Source: CAYRHJ01 sp964424105 (GTDB taxonomy: Bacteria > Planctomycetota > Phycisphaerae > UBA1845). Taken from it: a stretch of 64,000 nt of DNA. Below the pieces are notes generated by a model, which saw only the letters and a list, made by a program, of their open reading frames with translations, made no database searches and was not told the DNA's origin. The stretch spans positions 62,001 to 126,000 of the forward strand of contig CAYRHJ010000030.1 of NCBI GenBank assembly GCA_964424105.1, written 5' to 3'. The translations under genes were made by a program, and so were the position numbers. Below are positions 25,411 to 34,527 of the stretch, piece by piece (position 1 is the stretch's first letter; each line of letters opens with the position of its first letter).

Positions 25411-26526
25411 ATGCGGATCTGTCATTTGCTATCCCACGGTTCGGTCGGCGGGACGGAACGATTCGTTCTATCGTTGACCGATGGTCTGATTCAACGCGGA
25501 CACGAGCTTTCCGTCGTTAACACCTGGACCGGCAGCGCGTTGGACCAGTTGGCTATGTCTGGCGCCACGCCGTACAGCAACCTCAACGCGGGCACGTATC
25601 GGATTGGGCCTGTCTGGCTGTGGAAGGTGGGTGACCATTTTCGTCGAAACAGGTACGACATCGTGCAGACGTACGGCCTGCGGAGCAGTCTAGCCTTGCG
25701 CATGATTCAGGGCCGCGTCGGTGTGCGTCATCATGTTTTCGGGGTTCGCGGGTTGGACCAGCAGCGGACCGGATGGCAAGCGTTCCTGGATCGGCGTAGC
25801 GAAAATCGACTGGCCGCCGTGGTGTGCAATGCGCGGGCGGTGGCTGATCGACGTCGCGAGACAGTGGGCACGCCGGATTCGCTTTTGCACGTGATTCCCA
25901 ACGGGTTGGACTTGAATGCGTTTCCAGCCGACGGCGAATCGCCGCCTCGCTCGTCCTTGGGTCTGCCGGACGGATTCCTGTATGTGATGGTGGCAAACTT
26001 CCGGGAGGAAAAGGACCATGGCACGCTATTGGAGGCTTTTCATCGTGTGTCGGAGGTCATCCCCGATTCGAATCTGATATTGATCGGCGGCGGGAAGCTG
26101 CGAGATCAGACCATGCACGTGGCCCGCTTGCTGAACGTGTCCAAGCGTGTGGTGTTCACGAGCGCGGTCGCGGATGTTCGGCCCTATCTGCGGGCGACGG
26201 ACGCGTTCGTGCTTTCGTCATACAGCGAAGGGATGCCGCGGGCGTTGATGGAAGCGATGGCCATGGGCCTGCCGGTCGTGGCGACGAACGCCGGTGGAAT
26301 CGGGGAGGTGGCTGAACATGAAAAATCGGCCCTGCTGGTGGCCGTTCGGAACCCAGCCGCGTTGGTGGAGGCTATGATCCGCGTAGCCCGTGACGCCGAC
26401 TTGCGACGCTCGCTGGGCCGGTCGGCTGCGGAACGGATACGGAAGCATTTCAGCGTGGGGGCGATGATCGACGCGCATGAACGATTGTATGAATCGATCG
26501 TCAGTCGCGCCGATCAGTCGCTTTGA
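25411..26526 (+). CDS. Glycosyltransferase family 4 (GT-B)
   Basis: 371 residues. The N-terminal half has the donor-independent Rossmann start MRICHLLSHGSVGGTERFV. The C-terminal half shows HVIPNGLDLNAF, then the nucleotide-sugar site SSYSEGMPRALMEAMAMGLPVVATNAGG with the EX7E motif. This places it with group 1 transferases that build capsule, lipopolysaccharide or exopolysaccharide. The sugar and acceptor are unknown. It stands alone; CATAAT at 25394-25399 lies only 11 bases before the ATG, so the message may have almost no leader. Confidence 0.92.
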   Translation: MRICHLLSHGSVGGTERFVLSLTDGLIQRGHELSVVNTWTGSALDQLAMSGATPYSNLNAGTYRIGPVWLWKVGDHFRRNRYDIVQTYGLRSSLALRMIQGRVGVRHHVFGVRGLDQQRTGWQAFLDRRSENRLAAVVCNARAVADRRRETVGTPDSLLHVIPNGLDLNAFPADGESPPRSSLGLPDGFLYVMVANFREEKDHGTLLEAFHRVSEVIPDSNLILIGGGKLRDQTMHVARLLNVSKRVVFTSAVADVRPYLRATDAFVLSSYSEGMPRALMEAMAMGLPVVATNAGGIGEVAEHEKSALLVAVRNPAALVEAMIRVARDADLRRSLGRSAAERIRKHFSVGAMIDAHERLYESIVSRADQSL

Positions 26527-26599
26527 TGATCATTGAATGGTCCAATGAACGCTGGTCGTCGTTTCGGCGAAGGAGTGAGACCACAACGATTTTGCCCGG

Positions 26600-26619
26600 A
26601 CCCCGGCATTCGCCGGGGT
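26600..26619. repeat. Dispersed palindromic repeat, family 1 (variant)
   Basis: ACCCCGGC-ATTC-GCCGGGGT is a perfect 8-bp inverted repeat with a compensated base pair relative to the main type. It lies between the convergent glycosyltransferase and PEP-CTERM genes, where it could also act as a terminator. Confidence 0.65.
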
Positions 26620-26660
26620 GACGACTTTGCGGCAGGAACGGGTCAATTTCATCACGCCGT

Positions 26661-27569
26661 TCAGGCGTTAATAAACGATGCTCGTCGTGGAAGCAGGGTC
26701 AACGCACCTAGACCCATGAGCAGAAGAGCTGCCGGTTCCGGAACGGCGATGGCGGAGACGATGACGGGATTGGAAGAATCAGCCGTCAGGCCGTCGGGCA
26801 CAATTCCCAAACTTCCAGGATCAAGGCCCAGAATCGACGAGAAGAGAGATAGGCCGAGCTTGCCGGTCAAGGCACTCGTCATGGTACCCGTCGATGCCTG
26901 TAGCGATTCTTCGAGGATGGTCAGGCCGCTGATGTTGGCGAAGAAGTTTTCAAGACCGGCGGCTTTGAAGAATGGGTCAGTCACAACGGCCAGCACGTCG
27001 GCGATGATGTTGCCCTCGATGTCGATGGGACCCAAGTCAGTGTTGAAATCGAGGGGCGAGGTTTCATCGAAAGCCCCGTCGATCGTCGTCGTCTGCCGGT
27101 CGGAGAACTGTAGCCGCAGGTCGTAACTGCCGAAGCGGTTAATCGAAAAACGCATGTCTGCCAGCAGGTTTCCGGTGATGTCGGTCGTGTTCAGCCCGGA
27201 GTCGAAACTGAGGTTGTAAGCGAGCGGCTGGGCCGGCCCCACGCTGGTTACCTGGTTGGGATTGATGGAGAGCGGCCCGGTGCTGAGGATGACCTCGTAC
27301 GTGGGGATGCCTCGACCGCCGCGTTGAACGACCGCGGAGACGGGGCCGGTCAGTGAAAAGTTGAAATCGCCGGCGTCGACCACGTTGCCGCGAAAATTGG
27401 TGCCGATGACCCCGACCGTGGAATTGGAGATCCTGTCGTGATTGCCGTCGACGGCGAACCCGGCGAAGCGCAGTCCCTCGACGACGTTTTCAAACATGCC
27501 GCCATTGGCGGACGTCGCGCCCAGCACGCTGATGACGCACGAAAGCACGATGATTCGGATAGCTCGCAT
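26661..27569 (-). CDS. PEP-CTERM sorting-domain protein, function unknown
   Basis: 302 residues. It starts with a signal peptide (about residues 1-23) and ends with the sorting signal AVPEPAALLLMGLGALTLLPRR: the VPEP motif, a hydrophobic helix and basic residues. It is therefore exported and processed by an exosortase, usually in bacteria that make extracellular matrix. The 250-residue body is Gly/Asn/Thr-rich with beta-strand character and no motif I know. No exosortase gene is in the window. A 19-bp minisatellite lies just upstream. Confidence 0.87.
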   Translation of the reverse strand: MRAIRIIVLSCVISVLGATSANGGMFENVVEGLRFAGFAVDGNHDRISNSTVGVIGTNFRGNVVDAGDFNFSLTGPVSAVVQRGGRGIPTYEVILSTGPLSINPNQVTSVGPAQPLAYNLSFDSGLNTTDITGNLLADMRFSINRFGSYDLRLQFSDRQTTTIDGAFDETSPLDFNTDLGPIDIEGNIIADVLAVVTDPFFKAAGLENFFANISGLTILEESLQASTGTMTSALTGKLGLSLFSSILGLDPGSLGIVPDGLTADSSNPVIVSAIAVPEPAALLLMGLGALTLLPRRASFINA

Positions 27570-27638
27570 GTTCTGTTTCCTCAGCAGCCACGGGTCGATG
27601 CATCAGACCCTGTTGCGCGGGGCCATGATCGTTGTACC

Positions 27639-27774
27639 GGTTCAGGACCGCCGCGCCGTTTCAGGATCGGCGTGCTGATTCAGGATCGGCGCGCCGCCGG
27701 TTCAGGATCGCCGTGCCGGATCAGGATCGCCGTGCCGGTTCAGGATCGGCGCGCCGATTCATGATCGGCGTGCC
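27639..27774. repeat. 19-bp minisatellite, seven units
   Basis: Seven tandem units of about GGTTCAGGATCGSCGYGCC occupy 27639-27774. All are 19 bases except for a 3-base addition after the third. Units differ at one to four positions. It lies 70 bases upstream of the PEP-CTERM gene, in its probable promoter region. The rest of 27570-27924 shows no gene. Confidence 0.85.
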
Positions 27775-27924
27775 CGGCCCATGACTATCGGACCCGCCAA
27801 CTCCTGCCGCTATCATACTATCGACCGGCAGGGCGGTCATCCTCAAACATGGTAGTGATAGGGTGTTTTTGTGGCAAGATGGGCATAGGGATGCGTGTTT
27901 TTGAATTCGATCCGACGATTTTCG

Positions 27925-28911
27925 TTAAACGGCGGAACCCAATCGGCGAATTCGCTCGTATCGGCGAACCAGGATCGAATCGATGGGCTGGGCGGACAGT
28001 TCCCGCAGCGTTTCGGAAAGGTAGGATTCCAACACGTCAGCGGCTTGAAAGCGACTGCAATGGGCACCGCCCAGCGGCTCGTCCAGAATGTCATCGATGA
28101 GATCGAGACGTTTCAGGTCGCAGGCTCGCAAGGATAATTCGTTGGCGGCGATGGGGGCCATCTCGGTGGTGCGGAACAAGATCGCGGCGCAACCTTCGGG
28201 GGTGATGACGGAGAAGTAGCTGTGTTTGAACATGGCCAATCGATCGCCCACGCCGATTCCGAGTGCGCCACCACTGCCACCCTCGCCTATGACGACACAG
28301 ATGATGGGGACGCGGAGGCGTGACATTTCGCGGATGTTGATGGCCAGGGAGTGGGCGATGCCGCGTTCCTCCGCACCGACGCCGGGATAGGCGCCGGGGG
28401 TATCGATCCAGGTGACGATGGGCAAACGGAATTTTTCCGCGAGTTTCATTTTGGAAAGCGCCTTGCGGTACCCTTCCGGATGGGCATACCCCGAACAATG
28501 GGTGGTGCCGTCTTTCGTGTCTCGCCCCTTGTTGTGGCCCACAAGCATGACCCGATGTCCGGCGATGCGACCGAAGGCGGTCACCAGCGACCGGTCGTCG
28601 CCATAGGATCGATCGCCGTGCAATTCCAGAAAGTCGGTTACGATCAGCTCCACATAATCGCCCAAACGGGGTCGGCGGGGGTGCCGAGACAATCGAACGG
28701 TTTCCGCGCCATCGAGTGATTCACAATCCTCGAGTCGGACTTTCCAGGAAACCCCGGTCGTCGTGCGGACCTGCTGACCGAGCAGGCCGAAAGGTCGAAT
28801 GGGGATGTTTGAACCGTCGGCTGATTGCGAACGCCCGTTGCCCGAAGCGGGATCGGGTTGATGGGCTGCCGGCGCGGATTCCGCATTATTCCGTAGGGGT
28901 GAAACTTCCAT
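27925..28911 (-). CDS. accA: Acetyl-CoA carboxylase carboxyltransferase subunit alpha
   Basis: 328 residues, close to the usual 315-325. The carboxyltransferase core is clear: RPRLGDYVELIVTDFLELHGDR, GHNKGRDTKDG, HPEGYRKALSKMKLAEKF, IDTPGAYPGVGAEERG and the oxyanion loop GEGGSGGALGIGVGD. The first 70 residues are a variable, Pro/Ser-rich replacement for the normal helical N-terminus. AccA transfers carboxyl from carboxybiotin to acetyl-CoA in the first step of fatty acid synthesis. AccD is not nearby. AAAGGG six bases before ATG and a promoter 75 bases upstream support this start. Confidence 0.96.
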   Translation of the reverse strand: MEVSPLRNNAESAPAAHQPDPASGNGRSQSADGSNIPIRPFGLLGQQVRTTTGVSWKVRLEDCESLDGAETVRLSRHPRRPRLGDYVELIVTDFLELHGDRSYGDDRSLVTAFGRIAGHRVMLVGHNKGRDTKDGTTHCSGYAHPEGYRKALSKMKLAEKFRLPIVTWIDTPGAYPGVGAEERGIAHSLAINIREMSRLRVPIICVVIGEGGSGGALGIGVGDRLAMFKHSYFSVITPEGCAAILFRTTEMAPIAANELSLRACDLKRLDLIDDILDEPLGGAHCSRFQAADVLESYLSETLRELSAQPIDSILVRRYERIRRLGSAV

Positions 28912-28985
28912 CAGGCCCTTTCCAGGGTGTACGGGAGGTGTGTCGTTATCGGACCAGCCTGCCGTGATTTTCCCGCCGCTTGACG

Positions 28986-29015
28986 ATTATAGCGAATCCG
29001 TGTGCCATGATTCAA
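28986..29015 (-). promoter_or_regulatory. Sigma-70-type promoter for accA
   Basis: On the minus strand TTGAAT (29015-29010) is followed after 18 bases by a perfect TATAAT (28991-28986), 75 bases before the accA start. The remaining spacer from 29016 to 29316 has no convincing gene. Confidence 0.55.
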
Positions 29016-29316
29016 TGGCCTAGCTCTGCTATCTGCTATAGGAGTGTACGTCATAATGGCTGGAAATCTTTCGGTAAGCAGCCCGTGGACGAATACGTCG
29101 GGCCGGACCGACCCGCGAAAGCGAAACCGTCGTTGGACTTTCGGATGGGTGCGGTATTGCGAAGCCATGTTATTGGGACCAATGTCCGATCCGATCCGGC
29201 ACGAATGCAGGCCGGAACAACGTTCCATCGCCGAGGGCATTCGAACGCTATGGTCGGGGCTTGATGCCGGGTACAGTGGATATTGTGATAGGAAACGCTG
29301 CGGAGAAAAACAGAAC

Positions 29317-29712
29317 GTGAAGAACACGAAGCGACGAGTGTTGGATGTGGGGAACTGCGATCCGGATCACGCAGCCATGCTGCGGCTGCTGGGTCATTTT
29401 GACGTTCACGTGGATCGGGTGATGCATGTCGAGGAGGCGTTGTCGGCCCTGCACGGTAATCGATATGAACTGGTGCTCGTTAATCGACTGGTTTTCGCGG
29501 ACGGCAGTGACGCCCTGCCGCTGATCGAACGGATGAAAGCTGATCCGGAGCTTCGGGCCGTGCCCGTCATGATGATCAGCAATTACGCCGACGCCCAAAA
29601 TCGTGCGGTGGCCGCCGGAGCACTGCCCGGTTTCGGCAAAGCGGCCATGAACGACGCAGCGACCATTGCCCAGCTCAAGTCGGTGCTATCGTCGACAGTG
29701 GAGGCGAATTGA
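29317..29712 (+). CDS. Response-regulator receiver-like protein lacking the phosphoacceptor Asp
   Basis: 131 residues from GTG 29317, with GGAG 11 bases upstream. The frame extends back to a GTG at 29044, but that part has no family character. The fold follows a CheY-type receiver: VLDVGNCDPDHAAMLRLL, ELVLVNRLVFADGSDALPLIERM, VPVMMISNY and GFGKAA (conserved Lys108). At the position of the phosphorylated Asp there is Asn56 (LVLVN). It is a stand-alone pseudo-receiver with no output domain, so it may act by protein contact only. It lies 150 bases upstream of parA. Confidence 0.72.
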   Translation: MKNTKRRVLDVGNCDPDHAAMLRLLGHFDVHVDRVMHVEEALSALHGNRYELVLVNRLVFADGSDALPLIERMKADPELRAVPVMMISNYADAQNRAVAAGALPGFGKAAMNDAATIAQLKSVLSSTVEAN

Positions 29713-29779
29713 GTTGGCTGATGAATGTCGGATTGAAAAGGCTGCAAATCGTGCGTGACTTCATTCCGGCCTAGGGGTT

Positions 29780-29785
29780 ATAATC
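29780..29785 (+). promoter_or_regulatory. -10 hexamer TATAAT upstream of parA
   Basis: A perfect TATAAT lies inside GGGGTTATAATCCCC, 75 bases before the ParA start. The -35 (TGACTT at 29756-29761, 18 bases away) is weak. Confidence 0.4.
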
Positions 29786-29860
29786 CCCGGTGAATGCGGA
29801 GCGGAGGCGCGGGCCGTTTCCGAACGAATATGACATGTCCCGTTCGGTAAGGGAGGACCG

Positions 29861-30937
29861 ATGCGAACCATCGCCATCATCAATCAAAAAGGCGGCGTGG
29901 GAAAAACCACGACCACGACCAACGTCGGCGCAGCGCTGGCCGCCAAGGGTCAACGGGTTTTATTGATCGACCTTGACCCGCAGGCCCACTTGACCATCAA
30001 TTTCGGTTTGGAGCCGGACGACGACCGCGACGGCATTTACGGCGTGCTGACCGACGGGACTCCGCTCGAGCAGGAGCTGGTCGAGGTGCGTGAAAACATC
30101 GCCTTGGTTCCGTCCAACATCGACTTGGCCGCTGCCGAGTTGGAACTCGTCAGCGTGGTGGGTCGGGAAGTCATACTGCGTGACGCGGTGCGGACGGTGG
30201 CGGATCGATTCGACTATCTGCTGGTTGATTGCCCGCCGTCGTTGGGCGTGTTGACGGTCAACGCGCTCACCGCGGTGGACGAGGTCTTCATCCCGCTTCA
30301 GCCGCATTTCCTGGCGCTGCAAGGGCTGGGAAAGCTGATGAACGACACCATCAGGCTGGTCACGAAGCGGATTCATCCGGGGCTGCGTGTTAGCGGCGTG
30401 ATTCTGACCATGTTCGAAGGCGGTACGCGATTGGCCGGCGAAATCGTGGACGACGTGCGGACGTTTTTCGACGCGGCTCGCGGCACCGATTGCCCCTGGT
30501 CCGATACGATGGTCTTTCAGACCATGATCCGTCGAAACATCAAGCTGGCGGAGGCGCCCAGTCATGGGAAGACCATCTTCGAATACGAACCGCGTTGTCA
30601 CGGGGCCGAGGACTACGCCGCGCTGGCTGATGAAATGCTGGCCATGATAAACGTTACCACCGCGAGCGAATCGGTGCCCAACGTTGCACCGCCTATCGCA
30701 GTCGCGCGTGCCGGACGGCCCGTTAAGAGTGCCAGTAAGCACGAAGCCGCGACCGACGACCGTGGCCAACGCGTACGAACGACCCCATCTCGTACGGCGA
30801 CGATCGAGACGATCGCATCGGAGGCAGCATCATCTGAACGCCAGACGCGCGACGCTGGGGATGAATCCAACCTCAAGTTGCAAGAATCCAGATCGAGCGC
30901 ATCCAAGGCGCGCGTTGATTTAGCCAACAGTGCATAG
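29861..30937 (+). CDS. ParA-family ATPase with a long disordered tail
   Basis: 358 residues. The deviant Walker A KGGVGKTT (K10, K15), LIDLDPQAHLT and the Walker B DYLLVDCPPSLGVLTVNAL identify a ParA/Soj ATPase. Residues 1-265 are a full domain; the last 90 are low complexity (Ala, Ser, Arg, Thr) and look disordered. GGGAGGACCG precedes the ATG. ParA proteins position DNA or large complexes on the nucleoid. No parB or parS is visible, so this may be an orphan ParA for a non-chromosomal cargo rather than the main segregation ATPase. Confidence 0.92.
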   Translation: MRTIAIINQKGGVGKTTTTTNVGAALAAKGQRVLLIDLDPQAHLTINFGLEPDDDRDGIYGVLTDGTPLEQELVEVRENIALVPSNIDLAAAELELVSVVGREVILRDAVRTVADRFDYLLVDCPPSLGVLTVNALTAVDEVFIPLQPHFLALQGLGKLMNDTIRLVTKRIHPGLRVSGVILTMFEGGTRLAGEIVDDVRTFFDAARGTDCPWSDTMVFQTMIRRNIKLAEAPSHGKTIFEYEPRCHGAEDYAALADEMLAMINVTTASESVPNVAPPIAVARAGRPVKSASKHEAATDDRGQRVRTTPSRTATIETIASEAASSERQTRDAGDESNLKLQESRSSASKARVDLANSA

Positions 30938-30947
30938 ATCAGGATTC

Positions 30948-31328
30948 ATGCGGTTATCGCCGACGACGTGGCGGACGGGGTGGATCGTCTGGTGGGTCGC
31001 GTTGTTCGTCATCATGCACACGCCCAAGCTCCCGCGCATTCACTCGCGGGTCGATCACGTCGACAAGCTGTTTCATTTCGCGGGATACGCCATGCTGGCT
31101 TGGTTGTGCACCGTCTCCGCACGCGCACGGGGGACGGAGCTTTCGCGCGGTTGGTTTGGCCGCTGGACGGCTGCATTTGCCGGATACGCCGTCATCGACG
31201 AACTTCTGCAACCGATCGTGGGCCGCTCGACGGACCCCTGGGATTGGTTGGCAGACATGACCGGCGTGGTGGCCGCGTTCCTGCTGGTGCATTTCGCCGA
31301 TCGGCCTGGTCGAACAATCGCGCCGTGA
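30948..31328 (+). CDS. VanZ-like family membrane protein
   Basis: 126 residues from ATG 30948; an upstream GTG at 30930 overlaps parA. The family signature is present: HTPKLP, DKLFHFAGYAMLAWL and YAVIDELLQPIVGRSTDPWDWLADMTGV. It has four hydrophobic segments. VanZ-like proteins have no settled function; some affect glycopeptide resistance. It starts 10 bases after parA, suggesting co-transcription. Confidence 0.86.
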   Translation: MRLSPTTWRTGWIVWWVALFVIMHTPKLPRIHSRVDHVDKLFHFAGYAMLAWLCTVSARARGTELSRGWFGRWTAAFAGYAVIDELLQPIVGRSTDPWDWLADMTGVVAAFLLVHFADRPGRTIAP

Positions 31329-31492
31329 ACCGTGGGGCGAGAAACATCGGAAATGAGCCGACACCTTTCGACGTCTTTTCGAGCCGCGATCGAATTGCGA
31401 TGGGGTGCATCGTCGAATCTGCGGGCCCGGGAATATAGGCAACGGCGAACCGGCGACGGACGTGCGTGCGGTCGTGCTGACTTTTCGTGCGA

Positions 31493-32584
31493 TTACGTCA
31501 GCCGTTTGGGGTTGTTGGCGAATCGTCGTGCCGTTTCGGCGGAAATGCTTCCGCAGTGGACCAGCTCGCACAACCGGTCATCCAGGCAAATCATACCCTC
31601 GCTTTTGCCGGCGAGGATGGCGTCGGACAGCGCCTCGACCTTCCCGAAGCGGATGGCTGCCGACACGGGAAGACTGTTCAGCATGACCTCGAACGCCAGG
31701 GCGCGGCGGTCGCCCTCGTTGGTGGGCGGGAGGAGGTGCTGGGAGATGACACAACGCAGGCTCATGGCCAGTTGACTGCGCAACTCCGCCTGGGACCCAC
31801 CCGAAAACATGTCCGCTAAGCGGGTGATGGCCCCCTTGGCATCGCGGGTATGCAGGGTGGTCAAGACGAGGTGACCGGTTTCCGCGGCTGTCACCGCCAA
31901 CTGCGCGGTTTCCCGGTCGCGGATTTCGCCAACCAGAATCACGTCGGGGTCCTGGCGCAGGCCGTATTTCAATCCGTCGGAAAAGCTACGAACATCGGTG
32001 CCCACCTCCCGCTGGGTAATGATCGTATCGCGTCGCGGTTCGAAGACGTATTCGACGGGTTCTTCGAGCGTCAGGATTCGAAATCCGCCCCGTTCGTTGA
32101 GCATCTGAATGATCATGGCCATGGTAGTCGATTTGCCTGATCCGGTGACGCCGGTGAACAAAACCAGCCCGTTTCGAAATTGACAGATTTTTTCCGCGAC
32201 GTGGGATGGGAAGCCGGACCATTCAAATGACGGCACGTCCTGTAGAATGACACGGATGGAGCATCCCAGGGTTCCGCGGCTGTGAAACGCGTTTACGCGG
32301 AAACGGCGTGGCGAGCCATCGAAATTCCGCTGAAGGGCGAAGTCAGCGTCGTGAGATTCGCGCAGCTTGGTCATGATTTCCGGCGGACAGAGGGAGCGAA
32401 GTAATTCGGACATCTGTGACGAGTCGAGGGGATGGTCAGTGGTCCAGCAGAGTCGGCCATGACGACGAAACGCCGGCGGGCTGTCGGAAATCAGGTGAAT
32501 GTCGGATATTTCGTCCCGAACCGCGGATTCCAGTAGTTGGTTTACTAGTTCCGTTGCGGTCGGTTCCGCGGTGAGCAGGGCCAT
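31493..32584 (-). CDS. PilT-like type IV pilus retraction ATPase
   Basis: 363 residues from ATG 32584, nine bases after GGGAG; the frame continues to 32830 without a family match. It has an N-terminal PAS-like domain, Walker A TGVTGSGKS (144-152), the Asp box with EEPVEYVF, Walker B DPDVILVGEIRD and the His box TGHLVLTTLHT. In place of the canonical AIRNLIRE motif it has AIRFGKVEALSDAI, so it may be a PilU-like or divergent member. PilT proteins disassemble pili by ATP hydrolysis. No pilus structural gene is nearby. Confidence 0.9.
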   Translation of the reverse strand: MALLTAEPTATELVNQLLESAVRDEISDIHLISDSPPAFRRHGRLCWTTDHPLDSSQMSELLRSLCPPEIMTKLRESHDADFALQRNFDGSPRRFRVNAFHSRGTLGCSIRVILQDVPSFEWSGFPSHVAEKICQFRNGLVLFTGVTGSGKSTTMAMIIQMLNERGGFRILTLEEPVEYVFEPRRDTIITQREVGTDVRSFSDGLKYGLRQDPDVILVGEIRDRETAQLAVTAAETGHLVLTTLHTRDAKGAITRLADMFSGGSQAELRSQLAMSLRCVISQHLLPPTNEGDRRALAFEVMLNSLPVSAAIRFGKVEALSDAILAGKSEGMICLDDRLCELVHCGSISAETARRFANNPKRLT

Positions 32585-32844
32585 GGTGGATTTCTCCCGG
32601 ATCGAGATAGCCGAGCCGCCCAGCCGTCCGGCGGCTACTATTCCGTTAGGTCGGTTCGTTCGTGACGGAGGGCCAGTGACGATGCCACATGTTGGACGGG
32701 TTAAGGGTCCCAAAAAAAATGGCCCAGCGGACGTCATCCATTTACGCCCCTGAGTCGTCATGTCTGGTGGCGGAACGAATTGAAAAACGGATTCGGCGGC
32801 CCGATTGGATGGGAACAATGTTGACGACAATTGCGAGGGTGGCG

Positions 32845-33888
32845 ATGAGAATCAATGGACCGATAGGAAGGGCCTGGGTGGGATTGGCGGTTTTGTCTGC
32901 GGTTAACGGGTGCGTCAAACGAAAGGAATGGATAGTTGTGAAACCGGACGGCGCCATCCACTGGCGCATCGAAAACGAGGGTGGGCAAGAAGATATGGAA
33001 ACGGGCGCACCGGCGATGACCCACCTGCCGGGTTGGAAGTTTTCGAGCGAGGTCCGGCGAGACGACGATGATGAAACGGTTGTTCGGAAGGCGGAGATCA
33101 CGCTGCAAGCGGGTTCGAGTTTTCCCACCACCTATCCCGCAGACGATGTCGCGGGTGCGGAATTGGCTGTCCAATTCACGACCACGTTGACTCGCGAACC
33201 GCGTGCGGACGGAGTCTATTATCATTTTCGCCGCGTGTATCAACCGCGAGAATGGGCGTTCGTGAATTATTGGCACGAGGAAATGGTTCAAAAACCTTTG
33301 GAACGGGGAGGTGGCGGGCCGGTGGAGAATATGAGTCAGGAAAAAAAGGAGGAGCTGGTTCAAAACGCCGTTGACTACGAAGCGCTCAAACACCTGGCCT
33401 TCGCCCGTCGGGCCATCGATCAAATTCAACCATTGATGGCACAGGATTCCTGGTTGAAAATCCGAGAAACTGTTCTTCAGGTCGCGCGATCCACCGACCG
33501 AGAGCTGTTGATGCGGCTTCTCGAACAAGGGGGTGACGAGGGCGATTCGGATCCGTCAGGAGACCGATTGGTTCAATTCGGGCGAACATTGGGTGAAAGC
33601 ATGACCCAGGCCGCCAGGGAGATGCTGCGCGAATTGCGGTTCTCGCCCGCTTATGCCCAAGAGTTCGAACGATTGGTCAAGCTCGAAATGAGGCGCTACG
33701 CCATAACCGAAGACTACGGCGACGAGGAATGGGAAGTGGTGGTTGAGTTGCCGGGAACGGTGGTGGCCCATAATGGTGATCCTTCTGAAGACGGTGAGCT
33801 TCGCTGGACATTTGACGGTCGCGCGTTATTCGACCGGCCGGTCGAGTTGCTGGCAACGTGCGTCTTGAAACCGGATGACCGGCATTAG
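32845..33888 (+). CDS. Putative lipoprotein, unknown function
   Basis: 347 residues from ATG 32845, chosen because the protein then begins with a lipoprotein signal (MRINGPIGRAW, hydrophobic core, Cys at about residue 22 in VNGC). The frame is open from 32689. The mature protein is charged, mixed alpha/beta, with an acidic patch (RRDDDDE) and a helical middle region. I recognise no domain. It is followed by the sigma factor gene after 130 bases. Confidence 0.7.
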   Translation: MRINGPIGRAWVGLAVLSAVNGCVKRKEWIVVKPDGAIHWRIENEGGQEDMETGAPAMTHLPGWKFSSEVRRDDDDETVVRKAEITLQAGSSFPTTYPADDVAGAELAVQFTTTLTREPRADGVYYHFRRVYQPREWAFVNYWHEEMVQKPLERGGGGPVENMSQEKKEELVQNAVDYEALKHLAFARRAIDQIQPLMAQDSWLKIRETVLQVARSTDRELLMRLLEQGGDEGDSDPSGDRLVQFGRTLGESMTQAAREMLRELRFSPAYAQEFERLVKLEMRRYAITEDYGDEEWEVVVELPGTVVAHNGDPSEDGELRWTFDGRALFDRPVELLATCVLKPDDRH

Positions 33889-34017
33889 CGTCAGGGCTAA
33901 CAAGTTCCAAGCCGTGACCGAGGCGAAGCGTTCCGATCGCAGGGCAGGTCGTTCAGGGTGTTGAGCGCTTGAAGTATGGATCGCTGCGGCGGGGACCATC
34001 GTGATCGGGGACCGGCC

Positions 34018-34527
34018 ATGAACGGACAGATCGACGCCATGAAAGATTTCGAAGTTCACCGCTCGTCCGTCTACGCATGGGCCTTCCGACTGCTTCGCAA
34101 CCATCACGACGCGATGGATGCGACCCAGGAAGTGTTCGTCAAGTGGTGGCAGGCCCAGCGCATCGGTCATCGGCCCGATCATTTGCCGGCCTGGCTGAGA
34201 CGGGTCACGATCAATCAGAGCATCAGCCTGCTTCGCAATACGATTCGTCGCGCGAAAGGCGAACGTCTTGCAAAATCAAGTCCCGTGGAATTCGCGGAGG
34301 CGAAGGGTCGTAACATCGCCCGGGCGGTGGGTCGAGCGATGGAGGAAATGTCGGAGCAACAACGAGCCGTGCTGTTTGCGAAAGTGTTTGACGGATGCAC
34401 GTTCGCGACGATCGCGGATCAAATGGAATTGAGCGTGCCGACGGTCAAGACGCATTATCTGCGCGCTTTGAAGGCAGTCAGGCGTGTCTTTGCAAGCGAA
34501 GGGATCGTCGACCACGATGATGCCTAG
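34018..34527 (+). CDS. ECF-type RNA polymerase sigma factor
   Basis: 169 residues. Region 2 (YAWAFRLLRNHHDAMDATQEVFVKWW) and region 4 (MSEQQRAVLFAKVFDGCTFATIADQMELSVPTVKTHYLRALKAVRR) are both complete. The frame ends DHDDA and its TAG stop (34525-34527) lies inside the left terminal inverted repeat of the element at 34523-34687, so the original C-terminus may have been a little different. The partner anti-sigma gene follows beyond that element. Confidence 0.92.
   Translation: MNGQIDAMKDFEVHRSSVYAWAFRLLRNHHDAMDATQEVFVKWWQAQRIGHRPDHLPAWLRRVTINQSISLLRNTIRRAKGERLAKSSPVEFAEAKGRNIARAVGRAMEEMSEQQRAVLFAKVFDGCTFATIADQMELSVPTVKTHYLRALKAVRRVFASEGIVDHDDA

Noticed and set aside
29044..29316. N-terminal extension of the pseudo-receiver gene to GTG 29044
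   Set aside because: The extra 91 residues have no receiver or other family character; GTG 29317 has a GGAG upstream.
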